Positions 1 to 9,660 are shown, counted from the first letter of the stretch. The stretch: DNA of 64,000 bases from Aliidongia sp035943795 (GCF_035943795.1 NZ_DASZBY010000083.1:124001-188000); one strand, 5' to 3'. The notes: generated from the letters alone by a model not told the origin. A program made the numbers and translations.

Positions 1-78
1 GGGACCTTTCCGCTGAGCGCCGCGGAGCTGGAATGGCAGATCGAGTTCTTCCGCACCCTGGTGCCGTCCGCCAACTGA
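1..78 (+). CDS. C-terminal end of an unidentified protein (partial)
   Basis: Reading frame 1 is open from the window edge to a TGA at 76-78 and encodes a 25-residue tail ending FFRTLVPSAN. The gene starts outside the window. The tail is too short to assign a family. It ends about 120 bases before the ABC transporter operon and may be unrelated to it. Confidence 0.5.
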   Translation, partial: GTFPLSAAELEWQIEFFRTLVPSAN

Positions 79-198
79 GGACGCGCGATCGGCCCTAAGG
101 CCGCGGGCGGAAACTGCCCTGTTGACGGCCGGCCCATCACTCTGTTTCCCTCGCAAATCATTTGCGCTCAACGCGATAGGCTCAGGGGTCCCTCCGCC

Positions 199-1866
199 AT
201 GCAGTTCCGCTCCGCGCTCGCTCTTTTCGGGCTTGCCTCCGTTCTCGCTCCGACCGCTCCCGCGTTCGCGGCCAAAGACACGCTCACCATCGGCATCGCG
301 CAATTTCCGTCGAGCCTGCATCCGGACATCGATGCCGAGGTCGTGAAGAAATACGCCGACGGCTTCGTGATCCGGCAGATCACCGCGTTCGACAAGGACT
401 GGAAAAACTCCTGCCTGCTGTGCACCGAGCTGCCGACGATCCAGAACGGCCTCGCCAAGATCGAGGATCTGCCGGATGGCAAGAAAGGCATAGCGGTCAC
501 CATCAAGCTGAAGCCCGACCTCAAATGGTCGGATGGCGTCCCGGTCACGACCAAGGACCTGGCCTTCACCTTCAAGGTCGGCAAGGATCCCAATTCCGGC
601 TTCTCGAACGTCAACCGTTGGGACCGCGCGACCAAGATCGACGTGGTCGACGACCATACCGCCGTGATCCACATGACCGGCATCACCCCGTCGTTCAACC
701 AGTGGGACGAGATCATTCCCGAGCATGTCGAGGGGCCGATCTACGACAAGGCGACCGGTGCCGGCGAATACCTGAAGCAGACGCTGTACAATCGCGCCCC
801 GACCTCGGCCGGGCTTTATGACGGGCCGTACAAGATCACCGAATACCAGTCGGGCGCCCAGATCGTCATGGAGCCAAACCCCTACTGGTCCGGCACCAAG
901 CCGGGCTTCAAGCGCATCATCCTGAAGCATATCGAGAACACCGCGGCGTTGCAGGCCAACCTGCTGTCGGGCGACGTCGACATGGTCGCGGGCGAGGGCA
1001 TCGGCCTGACCATCGACCAGGTGCTGGAACTGCGCAAGCAGCACCCGGACGACTTCACCTATATCTTCAAGCCCAGCCTGACCTACGAGCACGTCGATCT
1101 GCAGAAGGACAACCCGATCTTCAAGGACGTGAAGGTCCGCCAAGCGCTGCTCTACGCGCTCGATCGCAAGACCCTGACCGAAAAGCTGTTCCAGGGCCTG
1201 CAGCCGGTCGCGGCCACCTGGGTCAATCCGCTGAACCCGAACTACACCAAGGACACGGCGCAATATCCGTACGACCTCGCCAAGGCCAAGAGCCTGCTGG
1301 CCGAGGCCGGTTGGAAGCCGGGCAGCGACGGCATCTGCCGCAACGCCGCCGGCGACCGCCTGTCGTTCGAGCTGTCGACCACGGCCGGCAACCGCCTGCG
1401 CGAGTTGCAGGAACAGGTGCTGCAGAGCCAATGGAAGGCCGCCTGCATCGACGCGACCATCAAGAACGAGCCGCCGCGCACCATCTTCGGCGAAACGCTG
1501 AAGAAGCGGATCTATCCGGGCATGGTCATGTACGGCTGGTCGAGTGCCGTCACCGAATCGCCGCTCCGCACGCTCGGCACCTCGCAGATCCCGACCGAGA
1601 AGAACAATTACGGCGGCGCCAACTACATCGCCTTCTCCAACCCGGACATGGATGCGGCGATCGCGCGCATGGACAGCGAGCTGGAGCCGGAGAAGCAGAA
1701 GGCCGACTGGGCGATCGCCCAGAAGATCTATGCCGATCAGGTGCCCGTCGTGCCGCTGTTCTTCCGGTCCGAGCCGCATATCGTGCCGAAATGGCTGAAG
1801 GGCTACGAGCCGACCGGCCACGGCGACTTCGCCTGCATGTGGTCGGAAAACTGGCATGCCGAATAG
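199..1866 (+). CDS. Peptide-type ABC transporter substrate-binding protein (SBP family 5), copy 1
   Basis: A 555-residue periplasmic binding protein of the DppA/OppA type (SBP_bac_5). Residues 1-24 form a Sec signal peptide (short basic start, hydrophobic Leu/Ala core, AFA at the cleavage site). The mature part carries family-5 hallmarks: a KWSDGVPVT block, LYDGPYKI, and a VRQALLYALDR block in lobe 2. Its role would be to capture a peptide or similar solute for the permease and ATPase genes that follow. It is the first gene of a six-gene operon and overlaps the next gene by 11 bases. Its closest relative here is that next gene, with long identical blocks. The substrate cannot be read from the sequence; family-5 proteins also bind nickel, oligosaccharides and opines. 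Confidence 0.9.
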   Translation: MQFRSALALFGLASVLAPTAPAFAAKDTLTIGIAQFPSSLHPDIDAEVVKKYADGFVIRQITAFDKDWKNSCLLCTELPTIQNGLAKIEDLPDGKKGIAVTIKLKPDLKWSDGVPVTTKDLAFTFKVGKDPNSGFSNVNRWDRATKIDVVDDHTAVIHMTGITPSFNQWDEIIPEHVEGPIYDKATGAGEYLKQTLYNRAPTSAGLYDGPYKITEYQSGAQIVMEPNPYWSGTKPGFKRIILKHIENTAALQANLLSGDVDMVAGEGIGLTIDQVLELRKQHPDDFTYIFKPSLTYEHVDLQKDNPIFKDVKVRQALLYALDRKTLTEKLFQGLQPVAATWVNPLNPNYTKDTAQYPYDLAKAKSLLAEAGWKPGSDGICRNAAGDRLSFELSTTAGNRLRELQEQVLQSQWKAACIDATIKNEPPRTIFGETLKKRIYPGMVMYGWSSAVTESPLRTLGTSQIPTEKNNYGGANYIAFSNPDMDAAIARMDSELEPEKQKADWAIAQKIYADQVPVVPLFFRSEPHIVPKWLKGYEPTGHGDFACMWSENWHAE

Positions 1867-3577
1867 GGACGGAGAAGTTTCTGCACCCGCGACGGTCCGG
1901 CGACCGGTCCGCACGCGGGTGCAGGCGGCTCTCTTCCTGTTCGGAGTTTCGGTGGCGGCGTCCGGTCCAGCCCTCGCGGATCAGCGGACGCTGACCATCG
2001 GCATCGCGCAATTTCCCTCGAGCCTGCATCCGGACATCGACGCCGAGACGGTCAAGAGCTATGCCGACGGCTTCGCGATCCGGCAGATCACCGCGTTCGA
2101 CAAGGACTGGAAGAATTCCTGCCTGCTGTGCGCCGAACTGCCGACGATCGAGAACGGGCTGGCCAGGCTCGAAGAGCTGCCCGGCGGCAAGAAGGGCATG
2201 GCCGTCACCATCAAGCTGAGGCCGGACCTAAAATGGTCGGACGGCGTGCCCGTGACCGCCCGTGACATCCGCTTCACCTGGCAGGTCGGGCGGGATCCGA
2301 AGTCCGGCTTCTCGAACGTCAACCCCTGGACCCGGGCGACCCGGGTCGATGTGATCGACGATCGGACCGCCGTGATCCACCTGGGCCGGATCACGCCGTC
2401 CTACAATCAATGGGACCAGATCCTGCCCGAGCATATCGAGGGGCCGGTCTACCAGGCGGCGACGGGCGCCGGCGACTATCTGAAGCAGACGCTGTACAAC
2501 CGCGCACCGACCACCGCGGGGCTCTATGATGGGCCCTACAAGATCGCCGAGTACCAGTCGGGCGTGCAGATCGTGCTGGAGCCGAACCCCTATTGGCCGG
2601 GCCCCGCACCGGCCTTCAGGCGGATCATCCTGAAGCACATCGAAAACACGGCAGCGCTGCAGACGAGCGTGCTGTCGGGCGACGTCAATATGGTGGCGGG
2701 CGAGAACATCGGCCTCACCGTCGACCAGGTCCTGGAGCTGCGCAGGCGCCACCCGGACGACCTGACCTATGTATTCAAGCCGAGCTTGGCCTTCGAGCAT
2801 CTGGACCTGCAGAAGAACAACCCGATCTTCACGGATGTGCGGGTGCGTCGGGCGTTGCTGTTCGCGCTCGATCGCCAGGCCCTGACCGACAAGCTGTTCC
2901 AGGGCCTGCAGCCGGTCGCGGCCACCTGGGTCAATCCGCTCAATCCCTATTTCACCAAGGACACGGCGCCATACCCGCACGATCTCGTCCGGGCCAGGCG
3001 GCTGCTGGCGGACGCCGGCTGGACGCCGGGACCCGATGGGATCTGCCGCAACGCCGCCGGCCAGCGCCTGTCGTTCGAGCTGATGACCACCGCCGGCAAC
3101 CGCCTGCGCGAGTTGGAGGAACAGATCCTGCAGAGCCAGTGGAAGGCCGCAGGGGTCGAGGCGACCATCCGCAACGAGCCTCCGCGCATCATCTTCGGCG
3201 AGACGCTGAAGAAGCGGACCTATTCGGGCATGATCCTGTCCGGCTGGTCGAGTGCGGTGACCGAATCGCCATACCTGACCCTGTCGACGGCGCAGATCCC
3301 GACCGAACAGAACAACTATGGGGGCGCCAACTTCGCCGCCTTTTCGGATCCCGACATGGACGCCGCGATCGAGCGCATGGAGAGCGACCTCGATCCGGAA
3401 AGGCAGAAGGCCGACTGGGCGATCGCCCAGAAGATCTACGCCGAGCAGGTGCCGGTCATCCCGCTGTTCTTTCAATCGGAAGCGCATATAGTGCCGAAAT
3501 GGCTGAAGGGCTACGAGCCGACCGGCCATCGCGACCTGTCCAGCCTGTGGGCCGAGAATTGGCACGCCGGTGGCTGA
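1856..3577 (+). CDS. Peptide-type ABC transporter substrate-binding protein (SBP family 5), copy 2
   Basis: A tandem paralogue of the preceding gene, 573 residues from the ATG at 1856. That ATG lies inside the end of copy 1 and gives an Arg-rich lead before the hydrophobic signal segment. A GTG at 1919 (residue 22) would give a more ordinary signal peptide (VQAALFLFGVSVAASGPALA), so the true start is uncertain. The mature domain again has KWSDGVPVT, LYDGPYK and the conserved AAxWVNPLNP block. Two binding proteins feeding one permease pair suggests a widened substrate range (inference). The gene overlaps the ATPase gene downstream by a few bases. Confidence 0.88.
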   Translation: MPNRDGEVSAPATVRRPVRTRVQAALFLFGVSVAASGPALADQRTLTIGIAQFPSSLHPDIDAETVKSYADGFAIRQITAFDKDWKNSCLLCAELPTIENGLARLEELPGGKKGMAVTIKLRPDLKWSDGVPVTARDIRFTWQVGRDPKSGFSNVNPWTRATRVDVIDDRTAVIHLGRITPSYNQWDQILPEHIEGPVYQAATGAGDYLKQTLYNRAPTTAGLYDGPYKIAEYQSGVQIVLEPNPYWPGPAPAFRRIILKHIENTAALQTSVLSGDVNMVAGENIGLTVDQVLELRRRHPDDLTYVFKPSLAFEHLDLQKNNPIFTDVRVRRALLFALDRQALTDKLFQGLQPVAATWVNPLNPYFTKDTAPYPHDLVRARRLLADAGWTPGPDGICRNAAGQRLSFELMTTAGNRLRELEEQILQSQWKAAGVEATIRNEPPRIIFGETLKKRTYSGMILSGWSSAVTESPYLTLSTAQIPTEQNNYGGANFAAFSDPDMDAAIERMESDLDPERQKADWAIAQKIYAEQVPVIPLFFQSEAHIVPKWLKGYEPTGHRDLSSLWAENWHAGG

Positions 3578-4553
3578 CATGATCTCATCGTCCACCCCCC
3601 TGCTCCAGGTCTCGGACCTGACCGTGGCGTTCCGGATCGACGGCGCGCTGCGCAAGCCCGTCCAGGGCATGAGCTACAGCCTGGATGCCGGCCGCACCTT
3701 GGGCGTGGTCGGCGAGAGCGGCTGCGGCAAGAGCCTGACCGCCCTCGCCCTCATGGGCCTGATCCCCTCGCCCGGCCAGGTGACCGGCTCGGTCCGCTTC
3801 GCCGGCACCGAGCTGATCGGCCAGTCCGACGCCGCCTGGCGAAGCTTGCGCGGCAATCGGGCGGCGATGGTGTTCCAGGAGCCGATGACGGCGCTCAACC
3901 CGGTCATGCCGATCGGAACCCAGATCGCCGAGGTCATGGTGCTGCACCAGGGGCTGGCCTGGCCGGCCGCCCAGGATGCCGCGATCGGACTCCTCGAGGC
4001 GGTCGGCATCTCGTCGCCCCGGCAGCGGGCGGCCTCCTATCCCCATCAATTGTCCGGCGGCATGCGCCAGCGCGCGATGATCGCCATGGCGCTCGCCTGC
4101 CGGCCGGCGCTGCTGATCGCCGACGAGCCGACCACGGCGCTCGACGTCACCATCCAGGCCCAGATCATCGAGCTGATGCAGGAGCTGCAGAGCGAGATCG
4201 GCATGGCCATCCAGTTCATCAGCCACAATCTGGCGGTCGTGTCGGAACTGGCCGACGAGATCATCGTCATGTACGCCGGCCGCATCGTCGAGCGCGCGCC
4301 GGCCGCCGCCTTGTTCGACCGGCCGGCCCATCCCTATACCCAGGGCCTGATCGCGACCCTGCCCGACCCGGACCGGCGCCAGGCGCGCCTGCCGGTCATC
4401 CAGGGCGGTGTGCCGCGCATCGATGCCGAGGCGCGCGGCTGCCGCTTCGCCGACCGCTGCCCTCGCGCCGACGACGGCTGCCGCGCGGCCGAACCACCGC
4501 TCGACCTGGTCGGCACCGACCATTGGGCTGCTTGCTTCAAGGTCGGATCATGA
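3570..4553 (+). CDS. ABC transporter ATP-binding protein, DppD/OppD type
   Basis: The ATPase subunit of the first peptide-type importer, 327 residues from a GTG at 3570 (an ATG at 3579 is an equally possible start). Walker A is GESGCGKS at residues 48-55, the signature is LSGGMRQR, Walker B is ALLIADEPT, and the switch His lies in FISHNLAVV. The C-terminal OppD/F extension has four cysteines in a GC-x5-RCP...GCR...AC pattern, which binds an iron-sulfur cluster in some family members. It overlaps the binding-protein gene upstream and shares ATGA with the second ATPase downstream, which indicates translational coupling. Confidence 0.93.
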   Translation: MADMISSSTPLLQVSDLTVAFRIDGALRKPVQGMSYSLDAGRTLGVVGESGCGKSLTALALMGLIPSPGQVTGSVRFAGTELIGQSDAAWRSLRGNRAAMVFQEPMTALNPVMPIGTQIAEVMVLHQGLAWPAAQDAAIGLLEAVGISSPRQRAASYPHQLSGGMRQRAMIAMALACRPALLIADEPTTALDVTIQAQIIELMQELQSEIGMAIQFISHNLAVVSELADEIIVMYAGRIVERAPAAALFDRPAHPYTQGLIATLPDPDRRQARLPVIQGGVPRIDAEARGCRFADRCPRADDGCRAAEPPLDLVGTDHWAACFKVGS

Positions 4554-5515
4554 CGCCCATCATCGAGATCGACCAGGTGAGCGTGCATTTCCCGCAAGGC
4601 GGCGGCGGGCTGTTCCGCGGCCCGGCGGCCGTGCTGCGCGCGGTCGAGCAGGTCAGCCTGGCGATCCGGCCGGGCGAGACCCTGGCGCTGGTCGGCGAGA
4701 GCGGCAGCGGCAAGTCGACCCTGGGCCAGGTCGTGGCCGGCCTGCGCCAGCCGACGTCCGGCGCCCTGCGGTTCCATGGCAAGCCGATGGGCAAGGCCGA
4801 ATGGCGCGCGGCGCGCAAGGCGATCCAGATCGTGTTCCAGGACCCGTTCTCCGCCCTCGACCCACGCATGCCGGTCTCCGACCTCATTACCGAGCCGCTG
4901 CGGATCCAGAACATCGGCACGGTCGCCGAGCGGCGCCGGCGGGCCGCCGAGCTGGTCGGCCAGGTCGGCCTGCCGCTCGATGCGCTCAACCGCTACCCCC
5001 ATGAATTTTCCGGCGGCCAGCGCCAGCGCATCGCGATCGCCCGGGCGCTCGCGCCCGATCCCTCGCTGATCGTGGCCGACGAGCCGCTGTCGGCGCTCGA
5101 CGTCTCGATCCAGAGCCAGATCCTGAATCTGATGAAGGGCATCCAGGAGGAGCGCAGCCTCAGCTATCTGTTCATCAGCCACGACCTGGCGGTAGTGAAC
5201 CATCTGGCCGACCGGGTCGCCGTGCTCTACCTGGGCCGCCTGGTCGAACTGGCGGAGCGCGCGAGCCTGTTCGCGCAGCCCTCCCACCCCTATACCTCGG
5301 CCCTGCTCGATGCGGTGCCGCGCATCGGGCGCGGCCGGCGCCGGCGCGGCCGCAGCCTGACCGGCGAAATGCCGAGCCCCCTCGACCCGCCGCCTGGTTG
5401 CGTGTTCCATACGCGCTGCCCCAAGGTACAGGCGATCTGCAAGATCACGCCGCCGCTGCTGGAGCCCGCTCCGGGCCGGCCCCAGCATCTGGCCGCGTGC
5501 CACTTCAAGGAGTAA
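4550..5515 (+). CDS. ABC transporter ATP-binding protein, DppF/OppF type
   Basis: The second ATPase, 321 residues from the ATG at 4550, which overlaps the upstream stop as ATGA. Walker A is GESGSGKS at residues 49-56, the signature is FSGGQRQR, Walker B is LIVADEPLSALD, and the switch His is in FISHDLAVV. The C-terminal HPYTSALLDAVP block and Cys-rich tail (CVFHTRCP...C...AC) are typical of the peptide/nickel subfamily. It pairs with the preceding ATPase as a heterodimer. The first permease gene follows after 6 bases. Confidence 0.93.
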   Translation: MTPIIEIDQVSVHFPQGGGGLFRGPAAVLRAVEQVSLAIRPGETLALVGESGSGKSTLGQVVAGLRQPTSGALRFHGKPMGKAEWRAARKAIQIVFQDPFSALDPRMPVSDLITEPLRIQNIGTVAERRRRAAELVGQVGLPLDALNRYPHEFSGGQRQRIAIARALAPDPSLIVADEPLSALDVSIQSQILNLMKGIQEERSLSYLFISHDLAVVNHLADRVAVLYLGRLVELAERASLFAQPSHPYTSALLDAVPRIGRGRRRRGRSLTGEMPSPLDPPPGCVFHTRCPKVQAICKITPPLLEPAPGRPQHLAACHFKE

Positions 5516-5521
5516 GCCCTC

Positions 5522-6475
5522 GTGACCGGGTTCATCCTGCTGCGCACTCTGCAGGCGCTGATCGTGCTCTGGGTCATGTCCTTCGTGATCTATGGATTGA
5601 TCGGCCTGATGCCGGGCGATCCGCTCGACGTCATGATCGCGTCGAACCCCGGCGCCACGCCCGAGGTCGTCGCCCATCTACGCGCGATCTACGGCCTGGA
5701 TCAGCCGCTGCCGCTCCGCTATTGGCATTGGCTGACGGATGCGGTCGTCGGCGATTTCGGCTTTTCGCGCACTCATTCCGAACCGGTGCTGACCGTATTG
5801 GGGCCGGCTCTGCTGCAGACCTGCAAGCTGATGCTGATCAGCTTCACGATCAGCGTCGTCATGGCCTTCGTGCTGGGTGTGGCCGCGGCACGCCGGCCGG
5901 GCGGCTGGGCCGACGGCGCCATCAGCCTGTTCGCCTTCGCCGGCATTTCCGTGCCCGTCTTCTGGCTGGCGCTGATCCTGATCATCGTGTTCGCAGTGCA
6001 GCTGCATTGGCTGCCGGCGAGTGGCATGGGCACGGTCGGCGACGGCGGCTTCCTCGATCAGGTCCGCCACCTCACCCTGCCGGTCACCACTCTGGTGCTG
6101 GCCAATGCCGGGCAATTCACCCGCTATGTCCGGGCCGCCATGATCGAGACCATGCGCATGGATTTCATCCGGACGGCGCGCGCCAAGGGCCTGGACGAAA
6201 GCCGGCTGGTCGTGCGCCACGCGCTGCGCAACGCGCTGATCCCGGTCGTGACGGTGATGGCGCTCAGCTTCGGCACCCTGTTCTCAGGCGCGCTCGTGAC
6301 CGAGACCATGTTCGCCCAATGGGGCATGGGCAAAGTGATCTACGATTCGATCCTGGCGAACGATTATAACCTCGCCCTGGTCGGCCTGCTGTTCGCGACC
6401 CTGATCACGCTCTTGAGCAACCTCTTGGCCGATCTGGCCTACGGCTGGCTCGACCCGCGGATCTCGCTCAAATGA
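5522..6475 (+). CDS. ABC transporter permease, DppB type
   Basis: An inner-membrane permease of 317 residues starting at GTG 5522. It has an N-terminal anchor helix and about six hydrophobic segments. The GLMPGDPLDVMIA block after helix 1 and the EAA-loop segment MRMDFIRTARAKGL, which docks on the ATPases, are diagnostic of BPD_transp_1 permeases. It ends LDPRISLK, as DppB proteins usually do, and shares ATGA with the next permease. Confidence 0.92.
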   Translation: MTGFILLRTLQALIVLWVMSFVIYGLIGLMPGDPLDVMIASNPGATPEVVAHLRAIYGLDQPLPLRYWHWLTDAVVGDFGFSRTHSEPVLTVLGPALLQTCKLMLISFTISVVMAFVLGVAAARRPGGWADGAISLFAFAGISVPVFWLALILIIVFAVQLHWLPASGMGTVGDGGFLDQVRHLTLPVTTLVLANAGQFTRYVRAAMIETMRMDFIRTARAKGLDESRLVVRHALRNALIPVVTVMALSFGTLFSGALVTETMFAQWGMGKVIYDSILANDYNLALVGLLFATLITLLSNLLADLAYGWLDPRISLK

Positions 6476-7404
6476 CCACGCTCGACCTCGCCGCCCCGTC
6501 CGTCCAGGCCGCCCAGTCGGTCTGGAAGCTGCGCTGGAAACGGTTTCGCGGCCATCGCGCCGGCATGATCAGCCTGGCCGTGCTCGTCCTGCTGGTCCTG
6601 TTCACACTGTCGGCCGGCCCCCTCGCCGCCTGGTTCGGCGTCGATCCGGATGCGACCGACCTGCTGTCGCGCTACGACCCGCCGTCGGCCGCCCATTGGC
6701 TGGGCACGGACGAGGGTGGCCGCGACGAGTTGCTGCGCCTGATGTACGGCGGACAGATCTCGTTGCTGGTCGGTCTGCTGTCGACGCTGGTCGGCGGCAT
6801 GGTCGGGCTGTTCATCGGTCTGTGGGCCGGCTATTTCGGCGGCCGGATCGACGCGCTGCTGATGCGTTTCACCGACGGCATGATCGCGCTGCCCCTGCTG
6901 CCGCTGCTGATCGTGTTCGGCGCGATCGACCTGACCAAGCTGGGCTTTTCGAGCGAGTTCGCCCATTCCGGCGCCGCCGGGTTCTGGCGCGTCGTCGTCA
7001 TCATCGCGGTCGTCGACTGGACCCAGATGGCCCGGCTGGTGCGCGCCGCGACCCTCAGCCTCAAGGAACGCGACTATGTGCTGGCCGCCCAGGCGAGCGG
7101 CGCCGGCCCGTTCTATGTCATGGCGACCCACATCCTGCCGAACGTCGCGACGCCGATCATCGTCGCCGGCACCTTGACCGTGGGGCGGGTCATCCTGCTC
7201 GAATCCGTGCTGAGCTTCCTGGGCTTCGGCATCGTGCCGCCCACGCCGTCCTGGGGCAACATGCTGAACAATGCCCAGGAACTGGTCACGACCGCGCCGA
7301 CGCTCGCGGTCTATCCCGGGCTGCTGATCTTCATCACCGTGATCGCGGTCAATTTCATCGGCGACGGCCTGCAGCACGCGTTCGACCCGCGATCGAGCCG
7401 ATAG
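6472..7404 (+). CDS. ABC transporter permease, DppC type
   Basis: The second permease, 310 residues. Its N-terminal KRFRGHRAGMISLAVL segment, HWLGTDEGGRD block and EAA loop (LKERDYVLAAQASGA) are typical of DppC. It closes the operon SBP-SBP-ATPase-ATPase-permease-permease. No clear intrinsic terminator follows; the next gene begins 70 bases on. Confidence 0.92.
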   Translation: MTTLDLAAPSVQAAQSVWKLRWKRFRGHRAGMISLAVLVLLVLFTLSAGPLAAWFGVDPDATDLLSRYDPPSAAHWLGTDEGGRDELLRLMYGGQISLLVGLLSTLVGGMVGLFIGLWAGYFGGRIDALLMRFTDGMIALPLLPLLIVFGAIDLTKLGFSSEFAHSGAAGFWRVVVIIAVVDWTQMARLVRAATLSLKERDYVLAAQASGAGPFYVMATHILPNVATPIIVAGTLTVGRVILLESVLSFLGFGIVPPTPSWGNMLNNAQELVTTAPTLAVYPGLLIFITVIAVNFIGDGLQHAFDPRSSR

Positions 7405-7473
7405 CGCCCTCACCGTCCGACGAAACCGGCTATGTTGATGACAGAGATGCTTCGCGTGCCCGGGATTGGATGA

Positions 7474-8004
7474 ATGTCGAACCTTGAAACGCTGCAGGCG
7501 GTAATCCAGAGCCCAGCCCTCAAAATCGTCTTCGCCCACTGGCTCGACGCCCGGAAGGAACGTTTGATGCCGGCCTGGAAGGATATCGACGCGGCGGCCA
7601 TCGGGAAATATCTGCCGATGGTCTGGGCCTGGCGGTTCGATACCACGCAGGACACGTTCATCGGCCGCCTGGCCGGCGAGGACATCACGGCGGTCCTGGG
7701 CTATGAAATCCGCGGCCGGCCGATGAAGCAGTGCTTCCCGCCCATGGCCTTTCCCACCGTCGAGGCCCGTCACCGGAAGGTCATCGGCGGGCCATGTATC
7801 ATGCGCACGACCGGTCAGGTCTATGTGCAGACCGGACGCCATGGCGGGGGCGAACGCATCGTCCTGCCGCTGTCCGAGGACGGCGTCACCGGCGACGGCG
7901 TGCTGGGCGTGACCGAGTATCATCTGAACATCGCCGAGGCGCGCAGCATGGGGGCCGCCATCGACCATGCCCACGAAGAGGTCGTTTTCTATCCCCTGGT
8001 GTGA
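7474..8004 (+). CDS. PAS-domain protein (PAS_5-like), copy 1
   Basis: A 176-residue single-domain cytoplasmic protein with no signal peptide or membrane helix. The pattern HWLDARKERLMPAWKDID...KYLPMVWAWRFD...FIGRLAGEDI matches the PAS_5 family common in Rhodospirillales. It probably senses a small ligand or acts through partners; the partner is not visible here. A paralogue of identical length follows about 100 bases downstream on the same strand. Confidence 0.75.
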   Translation: MSNLETLQAVIQSPALKIVFAHWLDARKERLMPAWKDIDAAAIGKYLPMVWAWRFDTTQDTFIGRLAGEDITAVLGYEIRGRPMKQCFPPMAFPTVEARHRKVIGGPCIMRTTGQVYVQTGRHGGGERIVLPLSEDGVTGDGVLGVTEYHLNIAEARSMGAAIDHAHEEVVFYPLV

Positions 8005-8107
8005 TACCTCCGCGCAGCATCCGAGGCAGGTCTCGAGATCGATACGAAGCGATGAGCATGTCCCTTTCGACCGATCGCGGTCGCGGTCGCACAGCCAGAA
8101 AACGGGT

Positions 8108-8638
8108 ATGACGGATCTGAAGTCTCTGACCGATGCCATCCAGAGCCCTGCGCTCAAAGCCGTCTTCCGCCATTGGCTCGACGTCCGCGGCGCCCGCACC
8201 ATGCCTGCGTGGAAGGACATCGACGCGACGGTGATCGGCAAATACCTGCCGCTGGTCTGGGCCTGGCGATTCGATCGCGCACAAGGCACCTTCATCGGAC
8301 GGTTGGCTGGTGAAGAAATTCTAGCGGTCCTGGGCAAGGAAATTCGCGGTCGGCCGCTCGAGCAATGTTTCCCGGCCAACGCGGCGAGCGTCGTGCTGGC
8401 GCGCTACAAGGCCGTCATCGACGGCCCGCAGATCATGCGCACCACGGGCCACGTGCATATGAAGACCGGCCGCCACGGCATCGGCGAACGCATCGTGCTG
8501 CCGCTGTCGGAGGACGGTATCACCGGCGACGGCGTGCTGGGGGCGACGGAGTATCGCCTTCACATGGGCGACGCGCGCACCCTGGGCGCCGCGATCGACC
8601 ACCACCACGAAGACATCACCAACTACCCGTTGAGCTGA
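8108..8638 (+). CDS. PAS-domain protein (PAS_5-like), copy 2
   Basis: A tandem paralogue of the preceding gene, also 176 residues, read from the ATG at 8108 so that it begins MTDLKSLTDAIQSPALK, in register with copy 1. The frame stays open further upstream, but that part has no similarity to the family. The conserved MPAWKDID, KYLPLVWAWRFD and FIGRLAGEEI blocks are kept, and most differences are conservative, consistent with a duplication that is still maintained. Confidence 0.75.
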   Translation: MTDLKSLTDAIQSPALKAVFRHWLDVRGARTMPAWKDIDATVIGKYLPLVWAWRFDRAQGTFIGRLAGEEILAVLGKEIRGRPLEQCFPANAASVVLARYKAVIDGPQIMRTTGHVHMKTGRHGIGERIVLPLSEDGITGDGVLGATEYRLHMGDARTLGAAIDHHHEDITNYPLS

Positions 8639-8643
8639 CGGCT

Positions 8644-9660
8644 TCAGTCGGCCGCGGCGGATTGCGCCGCGCCGAGGGCCCGATGCGCCTCGGCGACGAT
8701 CTCGAACGAGCGCAGACGCGCCGGATGATCGTGGATGGCACCGGTCACCATCAACTCGTCGGCGCCGGTTTGCCGGATGAAGGCTTCGAGCCCGCGGCGG
8801 ATCGTGTCCGGCGAGCCCACGACGCGGCACGCGAGCGAATGCTCCACCATGGCCAGTTCCGCCGGCGACAGCACTTGGGTGAGGTCGTCGACCGGGCGCG
8901 GCAGCGGACCCGGGCGCCCGCGGCGCAGGTTCACGAAGGCCTGCTGTTGCGAGGTGAACAACCGCCGTGCCTCCTCGTCGGTTTCGGCCGCGAAAGCACC
9001 AATGCCCAGCATCAGATGGGGCTTGTCCAGGGAAGCCGACGGGCGAAAGCGCTGGCGATAGATATCGATCGCCTCGCCCATCTGGTCCGGTGCGAAATGC
9101 GAGGCGAAGGCGTAGGGCAATCCGAAGGCGGCGGCGAGTTGGGCGCCATAGGTGCTGGATCCCAGGATCCACACCGGCACGCCGGTGCCGACGCCGGGCA
9201 CCGCGAAGATGCGCTGGTTGGGGCTGGCTGGCGCGAAATAGCCGATCAGCTCCATCACGTCTTGCGGAAAGGCGTCGATCTCGCCTTCGAGATTGCGCCG
9301 CAGCGCCCGCGCGGTCAGCTGGTCGGATCCGGGCGCACGGCCGACACCCAGGTCGATGCGGCCCGGATAGAGCGAGGCCAGTGTGCCGAACTGCTCCGCG
9401 ATCACCAGGGGCGAGTGGTTGGGCAGCATCACGCCGCCGGCCCCGACCCGGATCGTCTTGGTGCCGCCGGCGATATGGCCGATCACGACCGAGGTCGCCG
9501 CACTGGCGATGCCCGGCATGTTGTGGTGCTCGGCCACCCAATAGCGCTGGAAGCCCAGGCGTTCGGCGTGGCGGGCGAGATCCAGCGAGTTCAGGAGCGC
9601 ATGGCGCGCATCGTGGCCTTCGGGGATCGGCGAGAGGTCGAGGATCGAGAGCGCGGTCAT
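8644..9660 (-). CDS. Luciferase-like (LLM class) flavin-dependent oxidoreductase
   Basis: A 338-residue TIM-barrel flavoenzyme of the bacterial luciferase superfamily, MsnO8-like subgroup. Supporting blocks are LGFQRYWVAEHHNMPGIAS near residue 35, GAGGVMLPNHSPLVIAEQFGTL, and YPGRIDLGVGRAPGSDQ. These proteins use reduced FMN or F420 to oxidise small organic molecules; the substrate is unknown. It faces the PAS pair tail to tail, with 5 bases between stops. Confidence 0.88.
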   Translation of the reverse strand: MTALSILDLSPIPEGHDARHALLNSLDLARHAERLGFQRYWVAEHHNMPGIASAATSVVIGHIAGGTKTIRVGAGGVMLPNHSPLVIAEQFGTLASLYPGRIDLGVGRAPGSDQLTARALRRNLEGEIDAFPQDVMELIGYFAPASPNQRIFAVPGVGTGVPVWILGSSTYGAQLAAAFGLPYAFASHFAPDQMGEAIDIYRQRFRPSASLDKPHLMLGIGAFAAETDEEARRLFTSQQQAFVNLRRGRPGPLPRPVDDLTQVLSPAELAMVEHSLACRVVGSPDTIRRGLEAFIRQTGADELMVTGAIHDHPARLRSFEIVAEAHRALGAAQSAAAD

